Shown here: positions 33,101-41,400 of the stretch, piece by piece
Numbering within the stretch: the first letter of the stretch is position 1
Layout of the letters: each line of letters starts with the position of its first letter
Assembly (NCBI GenBank): GCA_035491895.1
Contig: DATJJY010000037.1
Coordinates: 1 to 64,000, forward strand
Source: DASTHG01 sp035491895
GTDB taxonomy: Bacteria > Gemmatimonadota > Gemmatimonadetes > Gemmatimonadales > GWC2-71-9
Length of the DNA stretch: 64,000 bases
Reading direction: 5' to 3'
The notes under the pieces: model-generated
Database searches by the model: none
What the model was told of the DNA's origin: nothing
The model's input: only the letters and a program-made list of their open reading frames with translations
Made by a program: the position numbers and the translations under genes

Positions 33101-35387
33101 CATCCAGAGCGCTGCGTTCGACGTGCTCGTCGGAACGGCGACGAAGCTGGCGTTCACGGTCCAGCCGGTGAACACGGCGGCCGGGGCAGCCATAACGCCG
33201 GCGATTCAGGTCACGGCGCAAGACGCGGCCGGCAACCCGGTGCCCAGTTTCGCGGGAAGCATCACCCTCGCGATCAAGTCGGGGACCGGAACCAGCGGCG
33301 CGACGCTGCGCGGGACGACGACCGTCGGCGCGGTCTCCGGCGTCGCGACATTCTCGACGCTCAGCATCAACAAGTCCGGGAACGGATACGTGTTGAACGC
33401 GAGCTCCACCGGTCTGACGGGGGCGTCCAGCAGCAGCTTCAACATCACCCCCGGTCCCGCGGTCAGCCTGGCCTTCATCGTGCAGCCCGCGGTGAGCCAG
33501 AAGGCCGGCTCGAGCCTCACGCCGACCATCAGGGTGGCGGCGGTCGATTCGATGCTGAACACCGTGACAACGTTCACTTCGAACATCACGATGGCGATCG
33601 GCAACAACGCCGGCACGCCGGTTCCCGGAACGCTCACGGGGACGGTCATCGTGAAGGCCTCGGCGGGCGTCTCGTCCTTCAACTCGCTGAAGATCAACAA
33701 GGTCGGCACCGGCTACACCCTGGCCGCGTCTGCGACGGGGCTCCTCTCGGCCACGAGCACGCCGTTCAACGTGACGCCGGGGAATGCAACGTTGTTGACC
33801 TTCACCACGCCCCCGGTCTCGACCACCTCACTGACGACCATGGCGCCCGTCGCCGTGACGGCGTTCGACGCCCAGGGGAATGTGGCGACGGGGTTCACGA
33901 ACAACATCACGATGGCCATCGGGACGAATCCGATCTTCCCGAACACGCCGACGCTGTCGGGTACGTTGACAGTCAAGGCGGTGGCGGGCGTGTCCTCCTT
34001 CACGACCTTGAAGATCGACTCGGTCGCGAACGGCTACACGTTGCGGGCCACGTCGAGTGGGTTGACGGCGGCGATCAGCCCGAGCTTTGACATCACGAAC
34101 GGGTCGACGCTCAATTTCACCGTGCAGCCCTCGGCCGTGAATATGGGGGCGGCGATCACACCGGCCGTCCAGGTGACCGCGAAGGACAACATCGGTAACG
34201 TGCTCACCGCGTTCACCGGGAACGTGACCGTCGCCATCGCGGGCGGTACCGGCACCGCGGGAGCCGCACTCGGCGGCACGAAGACGGTGGCGGCCGTCGC
34301 GGGAGTGGCCACCTTCTCCACGCTGACGATCGACAAGGCGGGGATCGGCTATAAGCTGACCGCTGCGTCGGCCGGGTTCACCACCGGAACGAGCAACGCC
34401 TTCACGGTGAATTCGACCGTTGGGGCGGCGACGAAGCTCGGCTTCACCGTGCAGCCGAGCACGACCCCCGCGGGCTCGACGATCATTCCGGGCGTCGTGG
34501 TGGCGGTGCAAGATGCAGCGGGGAATACGGTGACGGGATTGACCGGCACGGTGACGATCGCCTTCGGATCGAATCCGACCGGCGCGCTCCTCGGTGGCAC
34601 CACGACGGTGAACGTCAACGCCGGCCTCGCGAGCTTCGCGAACCTCACCATCAGCAAAGCTGGGACGTACACCCTCACGGCGACGACGTCGCTCGGTCTG
34701 ACTCCCGCGACCAGCGTCTCGTTCACCATCACGACGGCCGCCACCACGCACTTCGCCTTCACGGTGCAGCCATCGACGACGACGGCGGGAGCGAACATCA
34801 CCCCCGCGGTGCAGGTGACGGCGCAGAATTCGTCGAACGTCACCGTCACCAGCTTTACGGGCCCGGTGACGCTCGCGATCGCCGCGGGCACCGGCGCGAC
34901 CGGCGCTACGCTGGGCGGAACGGTGACGGTCAACGCCGTGAACGGTGTGGCCACGTTCGCGAACCTCGTCCTCACAAAGGCCGGGACCGGGTACAAGCTG
35001 ACGGCCAGCTCAGCGGGCGTCGCTGGTGCGACCAGCGCGTCCTTCGCCATCAACCCCGACGTGGCCACCACCCTGCACTTCGCCGCGCAGCCGACGACCA
35101 CGACGGCGAACACGATCATTACACCGGCGGTGACGGTCGACGCGCGCGACCAGTTCAACAACCTGGTGAAGACCTTCGTCGGTAACGTCACGGTGGCGAT
35201 CACCGCGGGGACCGGCCCTGGCGGAGCGGTACTCTCAGGCACGAAGACGGTCGCCGCGATCGCCGGGGTCGCGACGTTCTCCGACTTGAGCATCAACCTC
35301 GTCGGCAGCGGCAACACCGCCTACCGTCTGTCGGCCACAGCTGGAGGGCTGACCGCAGCCACCAGTAACGCGTTCAGTATCAACTAG
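30174..35387 (+). CDS. Giant Ig-like repeat protein A, probable lipoprotein
   Basis: 1737 aa. After a membrane-targeting N-terminus (AVLALSLFAVTC with Cys28, then SGDKTTQPPPGP) the protein is built of 16 tandem repeats of about 100 residues. Each runs: a strand like LVFTVQPS, AGAxITPAVQVTAxDAxGN, VxSFTGNVTxAI, GTLSGTTTVxAVAGVATF, LSIDKAGTGYTLxA, and an end xxFDVxxG. The pattern is an all-beta Ig-like fold of the invasin/Big type used in surface adhesins and stalks. The lipobox has Thr at -1 (unusual). There is no enzymatic or anchoring domain at the C-terminus, which ends inside the last repeat (NAFSIN). Repeats are diverged at the DNA level, so expansion is old. Sigma-54-like promoter upstream. 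Confidence 0.8.
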   Translation: MVARRTAIPRHLVRDVAVLALSLFAVTCSGDKTTQPPPGPTQLVFKISPTSNTAGATFSPSVVVEAHDADGNLVSDFTGQVALTILTNPGGGTLSGTTSINAIGGVATFSSLSINKSGSGYRLQAASGSLTAAQSTLFDINAGPAFKLTFSNVPASFSAGVSFAVTVTALDQLDNVATDFTGQVTLALTATGGATLSGTTIVTASGGIANFVNLTIDKVGTGFSFTATGGGLTGGTSGAFNVSPGPATDLVITGQPSNTVAGANIAPAVAVTAHDGMGNVATAFTGSVCLAITSGSGSPGATLSGTTCVAAAAGVAAFGNLTIDKAGTGYTLSATAATLTSATTAPFDVAAGAATVLVYLVAPSSSFAGAAITPAVQVAAEDGHGNVVTSFTGNVAIAIGTNPAGGTLSGTTTVVAAAGIATFLNLSLDKAGTGYTLAASTSGLTATTSGAFNILSGAGAKLLFVVQPPPSVAAGAAMSPAVQVAVHDTLGNTATDFNGPISIAIANNPAGGTLSGTTTVSAVAGVATFATLNIDKVGVGYTLSASASVLSAATSTSFDVVPGPASKLVYTQQPSNATAGAGIAPAVSVTAVDAGGNLVSGFTGLVTVTLTTGTGNPAATLSGTNSVSAIAGVATFSNLSIDKVGNGYTLDAASSGLTGVTSNGFNIAAGAATQLVFSAEPSTAAGGATIAPAVTVTALDAQQNIATGFTGNITMSITGGTGTGGANLSGTLSVAAVSGVASFSTLSIDKAGAGYTLTAASGGLTSATSAAFDVVIGAATKLVFTAQPSDLITGGTMTPAVQVTAQDAGGNPVLSFTGDVTLSIGTNPSGGTLSGTTTVAAVAGVAGFSTLSIDKSGTGYTLASAASGLTAATSATFNVSAGAATHLLFTVQPATGPAGIAITPAVEVTAFDSLDNVATGFTGNVAMAIGTNPSAGILSGTTSVAAVAGVATFASLKIDKMGSGYTLIASSSGLTSIQSAAFDVLVGTATKLAFTVQPVNTAAGAAITPAIQVTAQDAAGNPVPSFAGSITLAIKSGTGTSGATLRGTTTVGAVSGVATFSTLSINKSGNGYVLNASSTGLTGASSSSFNITPGPAVSLAFIVQPAVSQKAGSSLTPTIRVAAVDSMLNTVTTFTSNITMAIGNNAGTPVPGTLTGTVIVKASAGVSSFNSLKINKVGTGYTLAASATGLLSATSTPFNVTPGNATLLTFTTPPVSTTSLTTMAPVAVTAFDAQGNVATGFTNNITMAIGTNPIFPNTPTLSGTLTVKAVAGVSSFTTLKIDSVANGYTLRATSSGLTAAISPSFDITNGSTLNFTVQPSAVNMGAAITPAVQVTAKDNIGNVLTAFTGNVTVAIAGGTGTAGAALGGTKTVAAVAGVATFSTLTIDKAGIGYKLTAASAGFTTGTSNAFTVNSTVGAATKLGFTVQPSTTPAGSTIIPGVVVAVQDAAGNTVTGLTGTVTIAFGSNPTGALLGGTTTVNVNAGLASFANLTISKAGTYTLTATTSLGLTPATSVSFTITTAATTHFAFTVQPSTTTAGANITPAVQVTAQNSSNVTVTSFTGPVTLAIAAGTGATGATLGGTVTVNAVNGVATFANLVLTKAGTGYKLTASSAGVAGATSASFAINPDVATTLHFAAQPTTTTANTIITPAVTVDARDQFNNLVKTFVGNVTVAITAGTGPGGAVLSGTKTVAAIAGVATFSDLSINLVGSGNTAYRLSATAGGLTAATSNAFSIN

Positions 35388-35506
35388 CGGTGGCGATCGG
35401 CGTTCACCGGAGATGGACGATGAACTGTTGAGCGAATGACGCTGCTTGACGAATTGGGGGGGCCTCCGCCAAGCTTGGGGGCGCTTCCGCGTGGGAGAGT
35501 CGGACG

Positions 35507-35866
35507 ATGGTACAACAACAGTGGGCGAGACTGCAGAGCGACGTGAACGTCAAGCTGCGTCGCGGCGCCTGGTATCGCATCATCAAGCTCGGGCCGCTCG
35601 AGGCGATCCTCGACGTCAATCGCCAGCCGCACACCGTGTCCCGCGGGCTACTCCAGATCGTGCAGGCCGCGCCGAGCCGCTGGACGGTGGTCCCGTCGCC
35701 GCGCAATGCGCTGCGATTCCCCGCGGGGTGGGGTGACCGCTACGCCGTCTGTCCCGCCTGCCGGGGACGCGCTCCCCTCGAGGGGAAGCCCGCCAACATG
35801 CGCTGCACGCGCTGCAACGGCCTGTTCGAAATCGCCTGGAACGAGCCGTACCTCAAGAGCGCCTGA
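35507..35866 (+). CDS. Small zinc-ribbon protein of unknown function
   Basis: 119 aa from ATG 35507. The N-terminal two thirds are basic and beta-rich (VNVKLRRGAWYRIIKLGPLEAILDV) with a hydrophobic SRGLLQIV. The C-terminal third has CPAC-x15-CTRC (VCPACRGRAPLEGKPANMRCTRC), a treble-clef/zinc-ribbon pair, ending FEIAWNEPYLKSA. No known domain name can be assigned. It sits 119 nt after the giant repeat gene and ends one base before the convergent TonB receptor stop. The intervening 119 bp contains a GC-rich stretch with a CCAAGCTTGG palindrome and no convincing promoter. Confidence 0.6.
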   Translation: MVQQQWARLQSDVNVKLRRGAWYRIIKLGPLEAILDVNRQPHTVSRGLLQIVQAAPSRWTVVPSPRNALRFPAGWGDRYAVCPACRGRAPLEGKPANMRCTRCNGLFEIAWNEPYLKSA

Positions 35867-35867
35867 C

Positions 35868-37868
35868 CTAGAACACGTAGCGCACCGAGCCGAACGCAGC
35901 GCGCGGTTGACCAGGCGTGACGAATCCGCCGGCGCGCAGCTCTGGATACACCCGGTCGAGGACGTTCCGCACACCGAGCTCGAGCTGCGCCGCACCAAGT
36001 CGCAGCCCCCCTGAGACATGCGCGAGCCCATACGCCGGCAGCTCGACGCCGGGCTCGTCGAACGGACTGTAAGGGCCGAGCACGTTCGACCCGATGCGTA
36101 GCCGCCAGATGGCCGCGGGAGGCGCCAGCTCGACCGCCACCGTGCCGACGTACTTCGCTGTGTTGAAGACACGGGCGCCGTTCAACGTGTCGCCGTCCGC
36201 GGTGATCAGCTGTCGGTATTTGGCGTCGTTGAACGTCCAATCGGCGGTGATGCGGAGTGCGGGCAGGGGACGAGCGACGAGCTCCAGCTCGACGCCTTGA
36301 CGACGGCTGCGACCGCCGCTCGACGACGCCGCCGTGATGGGATCGAACGTCTGCTCGTTGGAGACATCCATGCGATACACGGAGACGGTGGCGTTGGCGT
36401 AGCGGCCGTCGATCTTCAGACCGGTCTCATACGCCCACGCCGTGATGAAGGGCAGCGCGGGATCCTCGATGATTCCGTTGGTCTGCCGGAAGCCGCGAGA
36501 AACGTTGACGTAGAGATCCCCAATTCTCGGCAGGTGGTACAGCGCGCCGACCTTTGGAGCGAAGACGCTGTTGCCGTTACTCGTGGCCGACCCGCCGCCG
36601 GGGGTCGCCTGGGTGTTCTGAAAATCGAGGCGGCCCCCGAGGCTCAGCCGGAAGTGGTGGCCCAGGTCCTCGGTGGACTGCAGGAACAGAGCGCCCGACA
36701 ACTGCCGTGCCGCCACAAGGATCTGGGCGGAATCGCGCACGCGGTTCGTGGTGATCCAGTTCTCGAAGTCCGAGTGGTCCCACCGGCCTTCCGTGCCCAC
36801 GGTGATCTCGACCCGCGGAAGGTCCCAGGTGAACGCGCTCGTCAGCCCGAATCCGTAGCGGCGGTCCTCCTCCTCGGTCTGACTGCCGGTGCCTTCGCCC
36901 GAGCCGGGCTCCGGCGGAATGGTGAGAAACAGCTGCCAGCGGCCCTGTGTGGCATACACGGTAGTGCGCCAGAGAGCTGAGCCGCGGAGGATGCGGAAGC
37001 TCACCCGTTCCTGCGCGCGGTTCTTGTAGCCACCATCCGTCGGGTTCGCGACGAGGTTGAACCGATGCGCCTGGAAGACGCTGTCGGGCAGGAAGCCTGG
37101 AGAATTCCATTTGGTGGAATACAGCTCGACACCCGCGTCGAGCGTCGCGTTGGGAGACAGGGTGCGGACGAGCCGGGCGTGACCCTGGCCCAGGGTGTAG
37201 TCGCTGCGCGGCCTCCAGCCGTCCTCGTGGACGCCTCGCAGGCCGAAGACCCCGCCGCTCTGATCGTGGTCGAATCCCGTCATCAGGCCGCCTTCGACAT
37301 GACCGAACGACCCCGGATCGAGCCAGGTGGTTGTCCCCTTCATGCGCTCGAGGGTGCGAATGCTCACGATCCCGGAGAGGGCGAAGTTGCCGTACAGCGC
37401 GCTGGTGGGACCCTTGAGAACGTCGACGCCGTCGATCGCCTCGGGAAAGAGCAGATTCCAGTCGTTGTAGCCCTCGGCATGGCCGTTCACCGGCTCGTTG
37501 TTGGGCACCCCGTCCACCCAGAGGGCGATGTCTGTCGAGTGGTCGCTCGAGAATCCGCGCACCGACGCGTCGGAGGCGAACCCAGGGCCTTGCCCCTGGT
37601 CGTGCACTTCGATGCCCGCGGTCTGGCGTAGCAGGTCGTAGGCGTTGAAATACGGCGTCTGTTGGATGAGCGCCGACGCGATGCGGATCGATGCCGAGGG
37701 CTCGTCGCGCCGTGACGGCGTGGCGGCAACGGTGATCGCCTGCAGTGTGATCGGCCGGCCGGTGAGTGTGTCCCCGTGCTGGTGCAGGCTGTCGGGGGTC
37801 ACCGGCTGCTGCGCTGCAAGTGCGGCCGGCACGACGGCGAGTGCCAGCAGGAAGCCACGAATGTCCAT
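35868..37868 (-). CDS. TonB-dependent outer-membrane receptor
   Basis: 666 aa from ATG 37868 (GGAG 7 nt upstream; GTG 37880 is an alternative). Signal peptide MDIRGFLLALAVVPAALAAQ. Plug domain: LQAITVAATPSRRDEP, QTPYFNAYDLLRQTAGIEVHDQGQG, ASVRGFSSDHSTDIALWVDGVPNNEP, DVLKGPTSALYGNFALSGIVSIRT. Barrel strands continue to a terminal Phe (AFGSVRYVF), with LELGVRNVLDRVYPE near the end. Full length is on the short side for a TBDR. It imports a chelated metal, vitamin or small ligand. It follows the Cys/His/Met-rich small protein by 89 nt on the same strand, which points to a metal. Confidence 0.9.
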   Translation of the reverse strand: MDIRGFLLALAVVPAALAAQQPVTPDSLHQHGDTLTGRPITLQAITVAATPSRRDEPSASIRIASALIQQTPYFNAYDLLRQTAGIEVHDQGQGPGFASDASVRGFSSDHSTDIALWVDGVPNNEPVNGHAEGYNDWNLLFPEAIDGVDVLKGPTSALYGNFALSGIVSIRTLERMKGTTTWLDPGSFGHVEGGLMTGFDHDQSGGVFGLRGVHEDGWRPRSDYTLGQGHARLVRTLSPNATLDAGVELYSTKWNSPGFLPDSVFQAHRFNLVANPTDGGYKNRAQERVSFRILRGSALWRTTVYATQGRWQLFLTIPPEPGSGEGTGSQTEEEDRRYGFGLTSAFTWDLPRVEITVGTEGRWDHSDFENWITTNRVRDSAQILVAARQLSGALFLQSTEDLGHHFRLSLGGRLDFQNTQATPGGGSATSNGNSVFAPKVGALYHLPRIGDLYVNVSRGFRQTNGIIEDPALPFITAWAYETGLKIDGRYANATVSVYRMDVSNEQTFDPITAASSSGGRSRRQGVELELVARPLPALRITADWTFNDAKYRQLITADGDTLNGARVFNTAKYVGTVAVELAPPAAIWRLRIGSNVLGPYSPFDEPGVELPAYGLAHVSGGLRLGAAQLELGVRNVLDRVYPELRAGGFVTPGQPRAAFGSVRYVF

Positions 37869-37957
37869 CGAGCGCTCCACGAACGTGGTCCACGAAGTGG
37901 ACGCCCCGGCCGTGCAACGGCCGGTCGCGCGTCCTCCGAGTTGTCGTCAGCCGGGTG

Positions 37958-38305
37958 TTAGGAGAGGCTGTTCGGAGGAGGCGGAGTGGGAGCGAACGAC
38001 GGAGAGGCAGGCAGCGCGACGGACTCAGGGTGCTTCACGCTCGTGACGGCTGGTGCGACGGCGACCGTGACCGCGGGTTCGGTCGTAGATGCCGGCAAGG
38101 TCGGCAGCTGGACCGTGCCCGCGCCGGCCATATCGGGGCACCAGCACGGCGCCTCGGAACTCTGGCCATGGTGCATCGACGACGGCATCGCCTCGTGTGG
38201 ACAGGCGGCGACGCTTTGCAGCGTCGCGGCGAGTGGTCCGCCCAGCATCCAGCACGGCAGGGCCACCACGACCAGGCGTCGGAACGATCTCAGACGGAGC
38301 CGCAT
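37958..38305 (-). CDS. Small exported Cys/His/Met-rich protein (candidate metal-binding partner of TonB receptor)
   Basis: 115 aa from ATG 38305. An N-terminal signal-like segment (RSFRRLVVVALPCWMLGGPLAA) is followed by a metal-type cluster: Cys35, His37, Met40, Met44, His45, His46, Cys54, Cys56, Met59 (CPHEAMPSSMHHGQ then CWCPDM). A Pro/Ala/Thr-rich disordered tail ends in PTPPPPNSLS. The layout resembles DUF2946-type proteins encoded next to copper-related TonB receptors, but family membership is not proven. A -10-like TACACT lies 8 nt upstream of the start. Likely in one transcript with the downstream receptor. Confidence 0.6.
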   Translation of the reverse strand: MRLRLRSFRRLVVVALPCWMLGGPLAATLQSVAACPHEAMPSSMHHGQSSEAPCWCPDMAGAGTVQLPTLPASTTEPAVTVAVAPAVTSVKHPESVALPASPSFAPTPPPPNSLS

Positions 38306-38313
38306 TCGGGCGT

Positions 38314-38343
38314 AGTGTACTTCGCGGACCCTGCGGTGCGCAA
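38314..38343 (-). promoter_or_regulatory. Sigma-70-like promoter of the metal/TonB pair
   Basis: On the minus strand: TTGCGC (38343-38338), 18-nt spacer, TACACT (38319-38314), then 8 nt to ATG 38305 with no Shine-Dalgarno. Leaderless geometry. Confidence 0.45.
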
Positions 38344-38446
38344 CAGTATCCGATGGCCATCCGCTACATTGCTGCGCCGTTACTACATATCTCGAAAACG
38401 CCGCCTCGTAATCGCCACAGTTCATTGGGAGCTTACGCAAGACTGT

Positions 38447-38463
38447 CGGGCATGGAACCTGCC
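38447..38463 (+). promoter_or_regulatory. Sigma-54-like (-24/-12) promoter of the second giant repeat gene
   Basis: CGGGCATGGAACCTGCC has GG (38449-38450) and GC (38461-38462) separated by 10 nt. Thirteen of the 14 core bases GGCAyGGAACCTGC are identical to the motif at 30127-30140. The start codon ATG 38482 lies 20 nt after the GC, so the leader is only about 8 nt. The upstream ATG at 38452 falls inside the motif and cannot be the start if this is the promoter. Confidence 0.65.
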
Positions 38464-38481
38464 AAAACCGAGCGCACCTCC

Positions 38482-41400
38482 ATGTATTCCAGCCGCGCCC
38501 TACGGTGTTGTTTCGTGGTGCTGTTGCCATCCCTCCTGTGGACATGCGGCGGCGCCGGATCGCCGTCCGGTCCGCCCCCGGTGGCCGCACAGCTGTTGTT
38601 CAAGGTCGGCGCAGGGAGCACGACGGCGGGCGGCATCATCACTCCGGCGGTCGTCGTGGAGGCGCGGGATGCCTCGGGACAGCTGGTCCCGAGCTTCACG
38701 GACAGCGTCACCGTGTCGCTCGTCCGCAACCCCAGCAACGCCACGCTGTCCGGCACCACGACGGTGGCGGCGGTGGGCGGCGTCGCGACCTTCGCCGATC
38801 TCCGCATCGATCGTTCCGCATCGGGATACCGGCTTCAGGCAACCTCTGGCGCTCTCGCCTCCAATCCGGGCGCCAAGTTCGAAGTCGTCGCGGGCACGCC
38901 GATCAGTCTCGCGTTCGCGGTCGAGCCCGGGACCGATGCGGCGGGAACGCCAATTGGCCCGGCGCTCCAGGTCGCGGCCCACGACTCGTTCGGCAACCTG
39001 GCCACGAGTTTCACGGGGCTCGTGACGCTGGCCATCACGAGCGGGACCGGAACGAGCGGTGCAGTGCTGTCGGGTCAGTCGACGCTTGCCGCAACCGCCG
39101 GAATCGCCACGTTCTCCAACATCAGCATCGATAAAGTTGGCAGCGGCTACACCCTCGCGGCCACGACGTCCGGCCTGTCCGGTAGCACGTCCGCCGCGTT
39201 CGATGTCATCTCCGGGCCCGCGGCGAAACTCTTCTTCACGGCCCAACCGACGGCCACCGTCGCCGGGTTGGCGATTGCTCCGGCCATCGAGGTGACGGCG
39301 CGCGACGCGGTCGGAAACATCGCGACCGCCTTCAACAGCACGATCACCGTTTCGATCACCGGCGGGACCGGCGCCTTCGGCGCCACCCTGTCGGGCACCA
39401 AGACGGTGCTCGCCACCCAGGGCGTTGCGACGTTACCCGACCTGAGCATCAACAAGAGCGCCGCGGGATACTCGCTTTCGGCGGATGCCGCCGCATTGGT
39501 GACCGGCGTCAGCGCGCCCTTCGATGTGCTCACTGGCCCCGTCGCGCAGCTGTCGTTCTCAGTGCAGCCGGTTACGGCCACGGCGGGGAGCGCCCTCGCT
39601 CCCGCGGTGCAGGTCTCGGCCCGTGACGCGGCGGGCAATACCGTCTCCAGCTTCACGGATACCGTCACGATCGGACTCGGGGTGAATCCGACGGGCGGCG
39701 TCTTGAGCGGTACGCTCAAAATCGCCGCGATCGGGGGCGTGGCGACGTTCAGCGACCTGGCGCTCAACAAGTCCGGCGCCGGCTATCGCCTCCAGGCGGG
39801 CTCGGGAAGCTGGATCGCCACCAGCGACGGCTTCAGCGTCGTATCGGGACCGCCCACGCAGTTCCAGTTCGCCGTACAGCCTTCGACGAGCGGGGCCGGC
39901 GCCGCGATCACACCGGCGGTGCAGGTCGCGGCGCTCGATGCGTATGGGAATGTGGCCACCGCCTACGCGGGGATCGTCACGGTGAGTATCGGGACGAATC
40001 CGGGCGGTGGGACGCTGAGCGGGACCGCGGGCGTAGCGGCAATCGGCGGGATCGCGACCTTCCCCAACCTGAGCATCGACAAGCTGGGCACCGGTTATAC
40101 CCTCGCCGCCGACGCGGGCGGCGGTGGCCCGACGGGGGCGACGAGCGCGCCGTTCGACGTGGTGCCGGGTGTCGCCACGCAGCTCTCATTCACCGTTCCG
40201 CCGTCTACGACAGTGGCCGGAGCCACGATCACTCCCGCCGTCCAGGTGACGGCACTGGACGCGTTCGGCAATACCGCGACCGGGTTCACGGGTACGATCA
40301 CCCTGGCGATCGGGACGAATCCCGGTGGCGGTGGACTGGCGGGCACGAAAGCGCTGCCGGCGGTCGCGGGAGTGGCGTCGTTTACCGACTTGAGCATTGC
40401 ACGCAACGGCACCGGCTACACCCTGACCGCCAAGGCGACTGGGCTGACGACCGCCATCAGCCCGAGCTTCGATATCCAGCTCGGACCGTTGGCGCAGCTC
40501 GTGTTCGCCGTGCAACCGGTGAGCACCCCGGCGGGCACGACGATCGCTCCCGCGGTGCAGGTCGTGGCGCAGGACGCCGCGGGAAATACCGAAAGCGGAT
40601 TCACCGACAGCGTGACGTTGACGATCGGGATCAACCCGGGCGCGGGGACGCTGTCGGGAACGACGACCGTCGCAGCGGTTGGCGGTGTGGCGACGTTCGG
40701 GACGCTCTCCATCGACAAGACCGGTACCGGGTATCGCTTGGCGGCCGTGTCGGGAAGCCTGAACAACACGAGCAACGCCTTCAGTATCGTGGCGGGCGCG
40801 CCGACCACACTCGTATTCAGCGTGCAGCCGGTCGGTACCGGGGCGGGAGCGACCATCACGCCGGCCGTCCAGGTGACGGTGCAGGACGCGCTCGGCAACA
40901 CGGCGGCGCAGTTCGGCGGCATCGTGATCATCGCCATCGGGAATAATCCCGGGGGCGGAACGCTGTCCGGCACGTCGTCCCTCGCAGCCGCGGCGGGTGT
41001 CGCGACGTTCTCCGGCTTGAGTATCGACAAACTGGGGAGCGGCTATACACTGACTGCGGCGTCGACCGGCCTCGCCGGCGCCACGAGTGCGGCGTTCGAT
41101 ATTACGGCCGGCGGGGCGACCCAGCTCGTGTTCACCGTGCAGCCGACGACCACAACCGCGGGCGTGGTCGTCTCGCCGGGAGTGCAGGTAACCGCGAAAG
41201 ATGGTCTCGGGAATGTCGCGTCCGGCTTCACGGGCAGCGTGACGGTCGCGATCGGGACGAATCCCGCGGGCGGTAATCTCTCAGGCACCAGGACGGTCTC
41301 CGCCGTTTCCGGGGTCGCCACCTTCAACGACCTGAGCATCAATCGCAACGGCACGGGCTACACGCTGACGGCGAAGACCAGCGGATTGGCGACCATCACC

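Noticed and set aside
30069..35317. Long minus-strand open frames (up to 920 codons) across giant gene A
   Set aside because: Antisense frames stay open because of the GC-rich third positions and the repeated Thr/Val/Gly/Ala codons. Their translations are Arg/Gly/Pro-rich or merely mirror the repeat, with no start signals or domain.
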